Assembly: GCF_002890895.1 (NCBI RefSeq)
Contig: NZ_POUL01000003.1
Span: 310,001 to 374,000 of the forward strand
Source of the DNA: Stutzerimonas stutzeri
GTDB lineage: Bacteria > Pseudomonadota > Gammaproteobacteria > Pseudomonadales > Pseudomonadaceae
Direction of reading: 5' to 3'
Length of the DNA: 64,000 nucleotides
Made by a program: the position numbers and the translations under genes. Below the pieces are notes generated by a model. It made no database searches, was not told the origin of the DNA, and saw nothing but the letters and a program-made list of their open reading frames with translations. Positions 17,101 through 26,497 of the stretch are shown here, one piece after another. Numbering within the stretch: the first letter of the stretch is position 1; the number at the start of each line of letters is the position of its first letter.

Positions 17101-17463
17101 GGTGTATCTCCTGCTCAGGTGTCGAGAATAGATGCGGCTCGGAAGGAGGCAGTCTGCACTGGTAACCAGCGCCTCGCGGAACGGAGAAAACTACTGCATT
17201 GATGTTCGTCCGTTTACGCCTGTCTTTCCCTTCGCTCGCTATATGCTTGCGCATTCTTCGGCCGATCACGGGCGGCCGCAATGGCGGGCTGAAGCGTTCC
17301 ACTCCATGCCCGCGGACCAACGATCATAGCACTCAGCCTGTGGCAAAACCACGCGTCAACTGTGTGGAAAAGCCAGGGCCAGAGCCTTGTAACAAGGTTC
17401 TGGCGCAGGGGGAGAGGATGTCCGAGGCCCTCTGCGTGGACCTCCGATTACACTGGGCGTTCC
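17101..17463. other. Intergenic region between sodB and argO
   Basis: About 360 bp carrying the sodB promoter side and the argO 3' side. Apart from the 27-bp palindrome listed separately I see nothing identifiable. Confidence 0.5.
17378..17404. repeat. 27-bp near-perfect palindrome near the end of argO
   Basis: GCCAGAGCCTTGT and ACAAGGTTCTGGC are 13-bp arms separated by one base, with a single G-T type mismatch. It lacks a T tract. The compact symmetric form looks like an operator or a cruciform site rather than a normal terminator. Confidence 0.5.
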
Positions 17464-18066
17464 TTAGGCCAGGACAACAAGCTGTGCGGCTACCGTGAAC
17501 ATCATGGTCGCCACGCCCAGATCGATCAGTCGCCAGGTCAGCGGCCGCGCCAGCCAAGGTGCAAGCCAGGCGCCCCCCAGTGCAAGAATCAGAAACCACA
17601 GAGTCGAGGCGCTCGCGGCGCCCAGCGTATAAGCCGCGGGCTCGGGTTGCTGCGCGCCGAGGGAGCCGATCAGCAGTACCGTATCGAGGTAGACGTGCGG
17701 GTTTAGCAACGTCACGGCCAAGGCGGCGAGCAACACGCTCTGCAGTGAGCGCGGTCCGCGTTGGGCGTTTTCCAGCAAGGCTTGTGGGCGCGCTGCACGG
17801 CGCAACGCAATGGCACCGTAGACCAGCAAGAACAGCACGCCTCCCCATCGCGTGATTTGTAGCAGCACTGGATTTTCTGCCAGTACCGCAGCGAGACCGA
17901 AGACGCCAACGCTGACCAACAGAATGTCGCAGAGGATGCAGAGCGCAGCTACCGGTAGATGGTGCTCGCGGCGCAGGCTCTGCGCCAGGACAAATGCATT
18001 CTGCGCGCCGATCGCAATGATCAGTCCGGCGGTGATTAGAAGCCCGTTAAAGTAGCTCTGCCACAT
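17464..18066 (-). CDS. argO: LysE/ArgO family amino-acid exporter
   Basis: About 200 residues, inner membrane, with six hydrophobic segments. The N-terminal GLIIAIGAQNAFVLAQSLRR and the LLNPHVYLDT motif are characteristic of the LysE/ArgO family exporting basic amino acids. I start at the ATG at 18066; an upstream TTG frame to 18087 is less likely. It is divergent from an argP-like regulator, the classic pairing in which ArgP activates argO with arginine. Confidence 0.9.
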   Translation of the reverse strand: MWQSYFNGLLITAGLIIAIGAQNAFVLAQSLRREHHLPVAALCILCDILLVSVGVFGLAAVLAENPVLLQITRWGGVLFLLVYGAIALRRAARPQALLENAQRGPRSLQSVLLAALAVTLLNPHVYLDTVLLIGSLGAQQPEPAAYTLGAASASTLWFLILALGGAWLAPWLARPLTWRLIDLGVATMMFTVAAQLVVLA

Positions 18067-18160
18067 GATGCGTTGCCCTGTCGTCAAGAGATGCTCGCAG
18101 TTTCGGTGCTGTTGGCCTATAAGAAAAACGAAATTCGGTAATACCTCATAAGGAAATCGA

Positions 18161-19048
18161 ATGTTCGATTACAAGTTACTGGTCGCTTTGGCGGCGGTGG
18201 TTGAGCAAGCCGGATTTGATCGCGCTGCGCAGTCGTTGGGACTGTCGCAGTCGGCCGTGTCGCAGCGCATAAAGCTGCTCGAGGCTCGGTTGGGGCAGCC
18301 GGTGCTTTTACGCGCTTCGCCACCCCAGCCAACTGAGGTTGGTCGGCGTTTGCTTAACCATGTGCAGCAGGTACGTCTGCTCGAACGTGATTTGCAGGGG
18401 CAGATTCCGGGGCTGGACGAGAGCCGACTGCCGGAGCGACTGCGCATCGCGCTGAACTCCGACAGCCTGGCTACCTGGTGGCCGGGTGCCGTCGCACCTT
18501 TTTGCACCCGTTATGGCGTGGTGCTCGATCACGTGTTGGAGGATCAGGATGTCGGGCTCAAGCGGATGCGAGCGGGGGAGGTTGCTGCGTGTGTTTGTGC
18601 AGTCGAACGGCCGTTGGCAGGTGCGCGCAGTGAATTTCTTGGCGCCATGCGCTACCGCGCGCTTGCCAGTCCCGCCTACGTTGCCCGGCACCTCAAGCCG
18701 GACGCGCCGGTCGAGGCCTTATTAAAGGCCCCGGCGATCGTATTCGGCCCTGATGACCAGCTGCAGCACCGCTATCTAGAGGCGTTAGGCCTGAAGGGGG
18801 CGTTCAGTCATCATCTATGCCCGTCATCCGAAGGCTTTGTCCGGCTGCTGCAAAGCGACATGGGTTGGGGGTTGGTGCCTGAACTGCAGGTACGCGCGGA
18901 ACTGGCGAGCGGGGAATTGGTTGATGTTTATCCGGGCGAACCGATTGATGTGCCGCTGTATTGGCACCATTGGCGCAACGGCGGTGAGTTGCTCGGCGAA
19001 CTCACACGGCAGCTGTCATGCTCGGCCAAGCAATGGTTGATCTATTAA
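18161..19048 (+). CDS. argP: LysR-family regulator ArgP (IciA)
   Basis: 295 residues. N-terminal winged helix with LSQSAVSQRIKLLEARLGQPVLLR; the rest is a LysR-type effector domain. ArgP-specific features include the start MFDYKLLVALAAVVEQAGFDRAAQSLG and the WWPG segment. It responds to arginine/lysine and activates argO, which is transcribed divergently here. An AAGGA ribosome site precedes the ATG. Confidence 0.93.
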   Translation: MFDYKLLVALAAVVEQAGFDRAAQSLGLSQSAVSQRIKLLEARLGQPVLLRASPPQPTEVGRRLLNHVQQVRLLERDLQGQIPGLDESRLPERLRIALNSDSLATWWPGAVAPFCTRYGVVLDHVLEDQDVGLKRMRAGEVAACVCAVERPLAGARSEFLGAMRYRALASPAYVARHLKPDAPVEALLKAPAIVFGPDDQLQHRYLEALGLKGAFSHHLCPSSEGFVRLLQSDMGWGLVPELQVRAELASGELVDVYPGEPIDVPLYWHHWRNGGELLGELTRQLSCSAKQWLIY

Positions 19049-19054
19049 GACGGA

Positions 19055-19327
19055 TTAGCCAAGGACTCGCTGGCCGCGGTAGATGCGTACCGAGGGGCCG
19101 CTACGGTCTGCTGGCGTGGGCGGCGGGGTAAAAAGGGCGGGCATATCGCTGTACGTGGCCAGTTGTCTGCCCAGGTCCCGCGTCATCTCGTCGCCGGAGC
19201 AGAGACAGGCGGTCAGCATGGCCTGGATCGCATCCGGTTGGCTCAGACGAATGTTCAGCTGCTGCTCGTCACGCAGTCGACGGCGCAGCTGCTGCATGCA
19301 ATCCAGTACGGACTTGTTGAACTCCAT
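19055..19327 (-). CDS. Small conserved hypothetical protein
   Basis: 90 residues, convergent with argP and ending 6 bp from it. A strong GGAGGAT ribosome site lies upstream of the ATG. The N-terminal half is helical and charged (MQQLRRRLRDEQQLNIRL); the C-terminus has a Pro-rich stretch and RIYRGQRVLG. I do not recognise a domain. Confidence 0.7.
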   Translation of the reverse strand: MEFNKSVLDCMQQLRRRLRDEQQLNIRLSQPDAIQAMLTACLCSGDEMTRDLGRQLATYSDMPALFTPPPTPADRSGPSVRIYRGQRVLG

Positions 19328-19698
19328 GACGATTCATCCTCCAATCTATCGGCCGTTCTTGGCGTCGTGGCCCGACATCCGTGTCGGAAAGCGCTATCCG
19401 CTGGCATGAGTGCTCAAGCAACAGGCGTACCAGTTGCTGTTTGGATTGCCTGTTTTGCTTAGGAAAACTATTAGAGGTGCGTCGCAACTGGCTTTACCGC
19501 CTGAATGCGCTTTGCATCAGCATGACGCAGCGAGGTGCTGACCAGTGCCCGTTGCTGTCGGTTTGCACAGTCTTGAATCGCCTCGGCATGGAACGCCTGT
19601 TCCAGGTGCAGGTTCCGGACAGGCGATGGCGCTGAAGAGACTCAGTTGAATCGTTATACTGCGCGCTGTCTCTTGCTTCGCGCCCTTAAAGGTACCCC
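19328..19698. other. Intergenic region with a possible promoter
   Basis: About 370 bp between divergent genes. A TATACT -10-like box at 19655-19660 could serve the rightward coiled-coil gene, but no good -35 is seen. Nothing else is recognised. Confidence 0.4.
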
Positions 19699-20601
19699 AT
19701 GCGCAACGATGCTCACGACGAACTGGACAACATACCCAGCCTGACCGCCGGCCGCGATCGCGATCCGTACCCAGCGCCGGAGCTAGAGCCGATCAGCAAG
19801 TCGACGAGTCAGGCTGCCGACGATGCGCGGCCGCGCCAGAAGCGCCGTGCCGCCAGCACTGCGCCGCTGTGGTTCCTGATTCTGGTGCTGTTCGGCTTGC
19901 TGATCGCGTTGGGTTGGTGGGGCCTGCAGCAGGTATCCAGGCTCGAGGCTCAGCTGGTGGCCACGCAAGAAAGTTTCGCACGCATCAGCGAAGACGCGAC
20001 CGGCCGGCTGCAGGATATCTCCGGCAAGATCGTGGCGACCGAATCCAGCGTCACCACCGAAGGCGAGGCATTAAAGCTGCGCATCAAGCAGCTTGAAAAA
20101 CAGGCGCTGGACTTGGCTGAGCAACAGCGGGCTATCACTACCCAGCAGCAGAGCCTGACCGGCAAACAGGGTAATCAGGACAAGCGCCTAGACGAACAGG
20201 GTGGACAGATCGAGCGCATCGCCACTGACGTGCGAGGGCATCAGTCTGCAACAGCCACGCTCGCCGATACCGTTAAAAAGGTTGCAAGTGATCAGGCCGC
20301 GCTCACGTCATCGATGTCGGCGCTGAAGGGTTCGGTGGACGAGCTGGGCAAGCTGTCTGGCCGAATTGACGGGCTGAGCAAGGACGTCGCAGCGTTGAAG
20401 CAGAGGGGCGATGCCAGCCAGGCGATCAGTCGCTTAGAGCAGGACGTGCTCATCTTGCGCAGTGAATTGGATAACCGGCCTGCCGCTACGCCAGGCGTAG
20501 TGACGTCAGAGTTCGATGCGTTCAGAGCCCAGATGACCCGCAACATCAACACGCTGCAGGGGCAGATTGCCAACCTCCAGCAACAGATAGACCAGCGCTA
20601 G
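19699..20601 (+). CDS. Membrane-anchored coiled-coil protein of unknown function
   Basis: 300 residues. A charged, disordered N-terminus (about 1-55) is followed by one transmembrane helix (LWFLILVLFGLLIALGWWGL, about 57-76). The rest is a long Gln/Glu/Lys-rich coiled coil, presumably periplasmic. Proteins of this layout are conserved hypotheticals in Pseudomonas, sometimes labelled ATPase without visible motifs. I see no P-loop. Confidence 0.85.
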   Translation: MRNDAHDELDNIPSLTAGRDRDPYPAPELEPISKSTSQAADDARPRQKRRAASTAPLWFLILVLFGLLIALGWWGLQQVSRLEAQLVATQESFARISEDATGRLQDISGKIVATESSVTTEGEALKLRIKQLEKQALDLAEQQRAITTQQQSLTGKQGNQDKRLDEQGGQIERIATDVRGHQSATATLADTVKKVASDQAALTSSMSALKGSVDELGKLSGRIDGLSKDVAALKQRGDASQAISRLEQDVLILRSELDNRPAATPGVVTSEFDAFRAQMTRNINTLQGQIANLQQQIDQR

Positions 20602-20612
20602 GCAAGCCTGGA

Positions 20613-20645
20613 TAAAAAACGCCGCTGCGTATGTTACGCAGCGGC
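20613..20645 (-). terminator. Terminator of estA
   Basis: GCCGCTGCGTA and TACGCAGCGGC form an 11-bp perfect stem with a 3-nt loop. On the minus strand it is followed by GTTTTTTAT, the right orientation for estA. Confidence 0.85.
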
Positions 20646-20676
20646 CAGGCGAGTCAGCCAAAGGAGGAGTGGCGGT

Positions 20677-22590
20677 TTACAAGTCCAGCGCCAGGGATAA
20701 TCCGACACCCTGGTTGCGGTTGTCGTTGCCTTGGTAGTTGTAGTTGGCTCGGACGCTGAGGCCTGTCGTCAGTTGGTGCGCGATACCGACACTGAAACGG
20801 GTCTGGTCGCCCGTCGGGGTCGCACCCGGCAGCTCAAAGCTATTAGTCGGCACGCTATTCAATGACATACGCAGATCTTCGCGCTGCTCATCCTCGCGCT
20901 CGACCTCGCGGGCGACCTCGCCAAACAGCCGAGTGCGCTCCGACACTGCATAAGTACCAAATAGTCCGACCGACAAACGAAGTGATTCCAGCTCTTGGTC
21001 TTCGTAGCTTAAAGCGGTCGAGCTGGCGCCTTGCTCTCTATAACCGTCGACGTCGATTTTCTGATAGCTGGCACCGATGAACGGGCCGAACTCTACTGGA
21101 TCCCCCATCTGCATCAGGTTGAATCCGGTTTTGGCGGACACGCCCCAGACCATGCCTTCAGTACTGCCTTTTTCTGAGCGTTCCGCTACGCCGAGGGAAA
21201 AGGTGCGGTCCAGTGAATCGTAGTCAAGGTAGCCCGCGCTGGCATTGAGGTCAGCGAAAAACCGGTCTTGTTGATAGCTGGCAAACGCGCTCGCCAGAAA
21301 GCTGCGCATATCGTAGTCCGAGTCCCCTGCACCGAGGCTGAGGGAGTTCTGCGCCAGGCCCAGACTGAGTCCCGCCAGCCAGTGCTCGCTGACACGGTTG
21401 CTCAGTCCAATCGCCAGGGTCGGGCTGTCCCCATCGCCGCCTCCGAAACCGTCGTACTCGGGACGGTTGTAACCTCCTTGAACGAAGGTTCGCCAGCCGC
21501 CTACCGATTGCCAGTTGCCACGCTGGGCAGCGAGTTCGTTGTCGAGTAACTGGAGGTGGTTGCGCAGCGCCGAACGGCCCATCTCTGGTAGCAGTGATAC
21601 CTCTGCCGGTGCTGAAAGAATGGAGTAGATATAGTCAGCGCTTATCTGGTGGACTGCGGTGGTTGGGTGGACCGCATCGTTGAACAACAAACGGCTTGGA
21701 TCCGCGTTTGCGGTACCCAGGCCATAAGTCGGATCTAGCGGACAATTGCCCCCATCAAAGCAAACCGCGGTCTGGTTGATAGTGGGGTCGAATCCGTAGC
21801 GAGCAAGGTCTGCGCGAACTTCAGAAAGCAATAGACGGTTGTTTAACAGAACGTAGTTGCCCCCTTGTGCCTGCAGTCCTGCAGCGAGCTCGGCGTTGAA
21901 ACTGTCGCTCAGGCTGTTGAGAAATGCGCTGGTCCCAAGTTGTGTCCCTAGCGGGGTATTACCGACATCGGGCAGGTCGGAAATGATGATGTAGCGGGCG
22001 CCTGCGTTCTGCAGCGCGCCTACCGCCTGAACCATGTTCGCCGCTGCCAGCGCCATGGTCGTCGGCCTGGCTTGAAGTTGAAATATATCGTTGGCGCCAC
22101 CGTTGAGGTAGTACAGCCCATTCGGGTCGACCTGCGGGTTTTGCACCAGATACCCAGGCCGGCTGCGTGTCAGCCCGCCTCCGGCGTCGACCGTCGAGGT
22201 GCCAATGAGTGAGTCAAGGATCTGATCCGTACGGTAACCACCTACCGCGTAGTTGGTACCGTCTGGATTGCCCGTCAGAAGGCGCGGCAGGATTGGGGTC
22301 GATGGCAGCGACTGAAGGCCCAGGCGGTTGGCGAGTACTTGGGTAACAACCTGTCCCGCATATTCGGTGTTGTTGGCCGCATAGGTCGGGCCAGTGCGAT
22401 TGGTAAAGCGCAGACCGCCGGTTGGATTGCCCCCTAATAGAGGACTGCCGACGTCTGGAAAGTTGCCAGCATCACTCAGCGAGTCGCCGAAGTTGACGAA
22501 TTGGCTGTACGGGCTGGTCTCCGCATGTGCTGCAACGGATACGCCCGCCAGCAAGATGGCAAGGGCGAGTGGCTTGAGAGCGCTCTGCAC
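20677..22590 (-). CDS. estA: Autotransporter GDSL esterase EstA
   Basis: 637 residues starting at a GTG preceded by AAGGAG. A signal peptide (about 1-23, cleaved after AHA) leads into a GDSL hydrolase passenger: block I FGDSLSDAG with the nucleophilic Ser, block III GGANDIF, block V DAVHPT with the Asp-His pair. The last ~280 residues form an autotransporter beta-barrel ending in LSLALDL. In Pseudomonas this outer-membrane esterase influences rhamnolipid production, motility and biofilm. A terminator follows. Confidence 0.95.
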   Translation of the reverse strand: MQSALKPLALAILLAGVSVAAHAETSPYSQFVNFGDSLSDAGNFPDVGSPLLGGNPTGGLRFTNRTGPTYAANNTEYAGQVVTQVLANRLGLQSLPSTPILPRLLTGNPDGTNYAVGGYRTDQILDSLIGTSTVDAGGGLTRSRPGYLVQNPQVDPNGLYYLNGGANDIFQLQARPTTMALAAANMVQAVGALQNAGARYIIISDLPDVGNTPLGTQLGTSAFLNSLSDSFNAELAAGLQAQGGNYVLLNNRLLLSEVRADLARYGFDPTINQTAVCFDGGNCPLDPTYGLGTANADPSRLLFNDAVHPTTAVHQISADYIYSILSAPAEVSLLPEMGRSALRNHLQLLDNELAAQRGNWQSVGGWRTFVQGGYNRPEYDGFGGGDGDSPTLAIGLSNRVSEHWLAGLSLGLAQNSLSLGAGDSDYDMRSFLASAFASYQQDRFFADLNASAGYLDYDSLDRTFSLGVAERSEKGSTEGMVWGVSAKTGFNLMQMGDPVEFGPFIGASYQKIDVDGYREQGASSTALSYEDQELESLRLSVGLFGTYAVSERTRLFGEVAREVEREDEQREDLRMSLNSVPTNSFELPGATPTGDQTRFSVGIAHQLTTGLSVRANYNYQGNDNRNQGVGLSLALDL

Positions 22591-23007
22591 GGGTATCTCC
22601 TTATTGTTCTTGTTTGGCAGTCGAAGTCGAAGCTCCGACTCCGTTCAAGCTAGTCGCCAATTGAAGGAGGCATAAGCGCTCTAAAGCGTCATTTGCCGGA
22701 CGGCTTGGTATCGCTCGAATGGATTACGGACCCGAGAAAATTCTCAAAACGCCTTGTTACAAAGTTTTTATGACGCTAGCGCTACAGACCGATTGCCACA
22801 GGCCGCTAACCAGAATGGCACCAAAGCCGCATGAAACATGGGGATTTCTACCGAGCTATTTTTTGTTAACGGCCTCTGGTGCGAACTCAGGGTTGGCACC
22901 GTCCGTCGCTGATGCGATGGGCGTATGGCAAAGTGCTACCATTCGGCGCGGTCGGCACGAAGACGTGGATGGCCGTTCCAATGCTTCAGTCGGGTGATTA
23001 TAAAAAA
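22591..23007. other. Intergenic region between estA and the diguanylate cyclase
   Basis: About 420 bp between divergent genes, so it should carry both promoters. I see no gene, repeat or clear regulatory site. Confidence 0.5.
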
Positions 23008-24201
23008 ATGCCGTCCTTGATCGATCTGCTTTTGAGCCGCCTGGCTACGCTGCTGCCCAGTGAGCTCAAGTCCACTGAGTTCATGAAGCTGGTCATTCCG
23101 CACCGTCACTCGATGCTGATGAGTCAGCGCCGCGCGACCCTGATCGTCAACCGGGTCCGGCTGTTCGCGTTTCTCTTTGCAGTGCTGACACCCGTGTGGG
23201 GGATCATCGACCTGATGGTCTTCACTTACCCACTCTGGCTCGGCCTGGCTACCTTTCGCCTGCTGGCCTGCGCTGCCTTCGCCTGCCTGCTGCTGTTCTA
23301 TCGGCCCAGCGGCAATTTGTTTGATGCCTATCGGGCCGTTGCGCTGCTGTTCGCCATTCCGACGGTCTTTTACATCGCTTCGCATACGCTGCTTGGGGGC
23401 TATCAACTTACCCAGGCCTCCGCCGTGGTCGCCACCGGTTATGCGTTCCTGCCCTTCGTACTGATGGCCGGGTTGGCCATCTTCCCGCTGACCCTGTTAG
23501 AGAATCTGGTAATGGCGTCCGTCCTGCTTCTCGCGCATGCATTGGCGGGTTATCTGTCATGGACGACGCTCAACTGGCCTTCTTACGCGGGTGGATTCTG
23601 GTTGCTGATCTTGATCGCCGGGGTCACCTCACTGGCAAGCCTCAGTCAGTTGGCGTTCATGATCGCACTGGTACGCCAAGCTATCCGCGACCCGCTCACC
23701 GGCGTGTTTTCGCGCGGCAGCGGGCAGGAGATCCTGAAGCTGCAATGGGACACCGCTCGGCGTCACGACACCGGCCTGGCCGTTGCCTTTATCGATCTCG
23801 ATCATTTCAAGCAGATCAACGATAACTACGGTCACGAAGCTGGGGACCTGGTGTTGCGCGAGTGCACCCAGCAGATGCTGGCCAGTTTGCGTAGCACCGA
23901 TACGTTGCTGCGCTGGGGTGGGGAAGAGTTCGTTGTGATCATGCCTGACACCGATCGGGAACAGGCGCGCCTGGCGTTGAGTCGCATGATCCGATCGAGC
24001 CTCGGTAGGCGCCCGGACGGCAGCCCGCTGACCGCCAGTATTGGTTTGGCTGAGCGTTGCGTTGATTTTGTCGAAAGCGCAGAAGAACTGTTGGACCTGG
24101 CGGACAAGCGGATGTATCTGGCTAAAACCTCCGGACGCAACCGCCTGTGTTTCGAGGCTGCTGGCGAGATACCGTCCGAAACGCCTCTGTCAGCCGCCTG
24201 A
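23008..24201 (+). CDS. Membrane diguanylate cyclase (GGDEF)
   Basis: About 397 residues from MPSLIDLL at 23008. Five or six hydrophobic helices (about 45-215) precede a GGDEF domain with RWGGEEF as the active-site motif and FIDLDHFKQINDNYGH at the Mg/GTP site. No obvious RxxD inhibitory site is visible just upstream of GGEEF. It should make c-di-GMP at the inner membrane. The start is uncertain: the open frame extends to 22879 and the ribosome site at 23008 is poor. Confidence 0.9.
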   Translation: MPSLIDLLLSRLATLLPSELKSTEFMKLVIPHRHSMLMSQRRATLIVNRVRLFAFLFAVLTPVWGIIDLMVFTYPLWLGLATFRLLACAAFACLLLFYRPSGNLFDAYRAVALLFAIPTVFYIASHTLLGGYQLTQASAVVATGYAFLPFVLMAGLAIFPLTLLENLVMASVLLLAHALAGYLSWTTLNWPSYAGGFWLLILIAGVTSLASLSQLAFMIALVRQAIRDPLTGVFSRGSGQEILKLQWDTARRHDTGLAVAFIDLDHFKQINDNYGHEAGDLVLRECTQQMLASLRSTDTLLRWGGEEFVVIMPDTDREQARLALSRMIRSSLGRRPDGSPLTASIGLAERCVDFVESAEELLDLADKRMYLAKTSGRNRLCFEAAGEIPSETPLSAA

Positions 24202-24207
24202 GCGTAT

Positions 24208-25407
24208 TCAGCGATTCACATCGAACACGTGCATGAGATAGCTGATGAAGGCTTCATCGCGACACATGGTCTTGCCGGGTGAGTCGGATATCTTTGCCAC
24301 TGGCTGACCATTGCAGCTGGTCATCTTGATCACCATGTTGGTCGGCTCGACCCCCGGTATGTCACACGTCAGCTGGGTGCCGATGCCATAGCTGGTGTTA
24401 CTGCGCCCGGCTAGGGCGCGATAGATACCAAGCGCCTTCGGAAAATCCAAACCGTCGGAGAAGACCAGTTGGCGGGTCATAGGGTCGATACCCAGCCGTC
24501 GGTAATGGGCGATCGCTTTTTCAGCCCATTCGACCGGATCACCGGAGTCATGGCGCAGGCCGTCGAACAGCTTCGCCAGATACAAATCAAAATCTGCGGT
24601 GAAGGCGTCCATGGTGATGCAGTCGGTGATGGCGATGCCCAGTGCGCCACGGTATTCACGCGCCCAGCAGTCTAAAGCCGCGCTCTGACTGTCGATCAGC
24701 CGTGGGCCGAGTTGTTGATGGGCCATGATCCACTCATGGGCCATGGTGCCCATGGGTTTGAGGTCCAGGGTGTGCGCCAGATACACGTTGCTGGTGCCGA
24801 CAAAGTGACCGGGAAAGGTCTCGCTCAGCCGTTTGACCACCGCAGCCTGTACGCCGAACGAAAAGCGCCGACGGGTACCGAAGTCGGCCAGCTTGAAACC
24901 GGCCAGCTCGTCGGGCGTGGCTTCTTCGCGCAGCCACTGCAGCTTCTCTTCCAGGCGGTCGGTCGCCTGGTCCAGGGTCACCTGCGGATAGCGAGCACGG
25001 TTGCGCACCTCGCTGATGATTGCCAGCAGCGGCACCTCGAAGAGGATTACGTGCAGCCAGGGACCGCGCAGGTAGATCACCAGCTCGCCGTCATCAAGCT
25101 CCAGTCGCACGTAGCGGGGATCAAAGCGGAACAGCCCGAGGAAGCGAATGAAGTCTGGCTGCATGTAGGGAATGCGTTCCAGAAATGCCAGCTCTTGCGG
25201 TTCGAATCGCAGCTCCGCCAAGGCCTCCAGTTGCTCGCGGATAGCACCCAGGTATGGCGTCAGGTCCTCTTCGGATCGACTGCGGAAGGCCCACTCCACC
25301 TCCGCATTGGGGTAGTGGTGAAGCACTGCCTGCATCATGGTCAGCTTGTAATAGTCGGTGTCGAGCAGGCTCTGGATGATTCGTTCGGAAAAGGCGCTGC
25401 CACGCAT
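24208..25407 (-). CDS. pncB: Nicotinate phosphoribosyltransferase
   Basis: 399 residues. The N-terminal [27 protein letters not shown] and the conserved [23 protein letters not shown] segment identify PncB of the NAD salvage pathway (nicotinate + PRPP to NaMN). A GGAAG ribosome site precedes the ATG. It lies directly downstream of a small zinc-ribbon gene. Confidence 0.96.
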   Translation of the reverse strand: MRGSAFSERIIQSLLDTDYYKLTMMQAVLHHYPNAEVEWAFRSRSEEDLTPYLGAIREQLEALAELRFEPQELAFLERIPYMQPDFIRFLGLFRFDPRYVRLELDDGELVIYLRGPWLHVILFEVPLLAIISEVRNRARYPQVTLDQATDRLEEKLQWLREEATPDELAGFKLADFGTRRRFSFGVQAAVVKRLSETFPGHFVGTSNVYLAHTLDLKPMGTMAHEWIMAHQQLGPRLIDSQSAALDCWAREYRGALGIAITDCITMDAFTADFDLYLAKLFDGLRHDSGDPVEWAEKAIAHYRRLGIDPMTRQLVFSDGLDFPKALGIYRALAGRSNTSYGIGTQLTCDIPGVEPTNMVIKMTSCNGQPVAKISDSPGKTMCRDEAFISYLMHVFDVNR

Positions 25408-25434
25408 GAGTTGCTTCCTGGTTGCGGAGGCGGA

Positions 25435-25614
25435 TCAGGCTCCGCCGATGCCTTCGATCACCTTACCGGTGCCGCCGCAATTTTTACATTCCCCTGCCTC
25501 GGTACGGCCGCTGCCGTTGCAAACGGGGCAGATATTTTCACCCGTCCCGGGCGTTCCTGGCGGCGCTTCGTCTCCGAGATTGGACGATGAGTGGTCATGA
25601 TTTGAAATGTTCAT
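25435..25614 (-). CDS. 59-residue DnaJ-type zinc-finger protein
   Basis: Translated directly from the minus strand; ATG at 25614 after AGAGGAAG. After a disordered N-terminus it has two CxxCxGxG motifs (CPVCNGSG and CKNCGGTG), like half of the DnaJ central zinc finger, and would bind one zinc. It ends 28 bp before the pncB start and is probably cotranscribed with it. Its role is unknown; small proteins of this type occur beside pncB in pseudomonads to my recollection. Confidence 0.75.
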   Translation of the reverse strand: MNISNHDHSSSNLGDEAPPGTPGTGENICPVCNGSGRTEAGECKNCGGTGKVIEGIGGA

Positions 25615-25756
25615 ATGAAAACTTCCTCTGCTGAAAGTCTGTATTTGTTTAAGCTAAATAAAATTCAAATAAGTGATCCAGGGCCGGTGCCGGTTTATTG
25701 TCGTAAGAAATGCGCCAGCCAGAAATGCGGTAATTGTCTACGCAAAATAGCGGACA

Positions 25757-25800
25757 ACAAAAAGGGCAAAGATTTTTAATCTTTGCCCTTTTTGTTTTCT
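25757..25800 (-). terminator. Terminator of the KGG-repeat gene
   Basis: AAAAAGGGCAAAGATT and AATCTTTGCCCTTTTT pair perfectly around TTT. A and T tracts on both sides make it bidirectional, lying just after the KGG gene. Confidence 0.85.
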
Positions 25801-25807
25801 ATATCGA

Positions 25808-25984
25808 TCAGCTTTTGCTGTTGCGACCGCCGCCGTGGCTATTCTGTCCACCCTTGCGGCCAGCTTCGGAGGCCTTTTCGCGGTCATTGGCGAAGTTGCC
25901 ACCGCTGTTATGGCCGCCCTTCTTACCTGCTTCAGACGCTTTTTCGCGGTCGTTTGCGAAGTTGCCAGGATTTTTATTTGCCAT
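25808..25984 (-). CDS. KGG-repeat stress-induced protein (con-10 family)
   Basis: 58 residues; ATG at 25984 after a GAGGAGAG ribosome site. Two near-identical repeats (GNFANDREKASEAGKKGG and GNFANDREKASEAGRKGG) match the stress-induced KGG repeat family (PF10685, related to E. coli YciG). The protein is very hydrophilic and probably disordered. A longer open frame on the same strand (25738-26034) is a different phase and is not the gene. Confidence 0.88.
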   Translation of the reverse strand: MANKNPGNFANDREKASEAGKKGGHNSGGNFANDREKASEAGRKGGQNSHGGGRNSKS

Positions 25985-26205
25985 GTCTTTCTCTCCTCAA
26001 TGGACAAGACTTCTGCGGGGCTGAACAACTTCATCAGCCTTCAGGATTTCAGAGCCGAGGAGCACGCCAGTAGTTTCCGTTTTATATGGCCTGCGGACGA
26101 GTGGTTACAGATGAAGCCGCGACATGGCTAACTGCAAGTACAACGGAACGGCAATTAGCGTGTGGCGTATTTGAATTCACAGAATTGCATCGACTATCGG
26201 CCCGA

Positions 26206-26439
26206 TCAGGCGACCAGCGCGAGTTGGCGCTGTGCCAGCAGCCGCATCACGTAACCGATCTTCAGCGCGGTCGGCCCCAGGATCACCAGGGCGTGGCTCG
26301 CCACCACCGCTCCGAGCTGAAGTTGGTCATCGACGACATAAGCACCGGCGATACCCAGCAGGAGCAGAAGTACGCCCAACGCCATCGACAGGTTGGCGAA
26401 TAGTAAAAGGCGGTACGAGTCGAGCGGTTGCATAAGCAT
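26206..26439 (-). CDS. Small membrane protein, PpyR-like
   Basis: About 77 residues from the ATG at 26439 (GAGGTG ribosome site). Two hydrophobic helices (LLLFANLSMALGVLLLLLGI and the VASHALVILGPTALKIGYVM region). It lies directly downstream of flavohaemoglobin, the position and size of PpyR (PA2663), reported to affect psl and pyoverdine in P. aeruginosa next to fhp. Homology is inferred from synteny and topology, so I leave the symbol empty. Confidence 0.7.
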   Translation of the reverse strand: MLMQPLDSYRLLLFANLSMALGVLLLLLGIAGAYVVDDQLQLGAVVASHALVILGPTALKIGYVMRLLAQRQLALVA

Positions 26440-26497
26440 GGGAGACACCTCGTTTCGGTGATGCGAGAGGGCCGGCCATGAGGCCGACCCGTCCGGT

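Noticed and set aside
25738..26034. 98-codon minus-strand frame
   Set aside because: Wrong phase over the KGG-repeat gene and its terminator; the KGG frame has repeats and a ribosome site.
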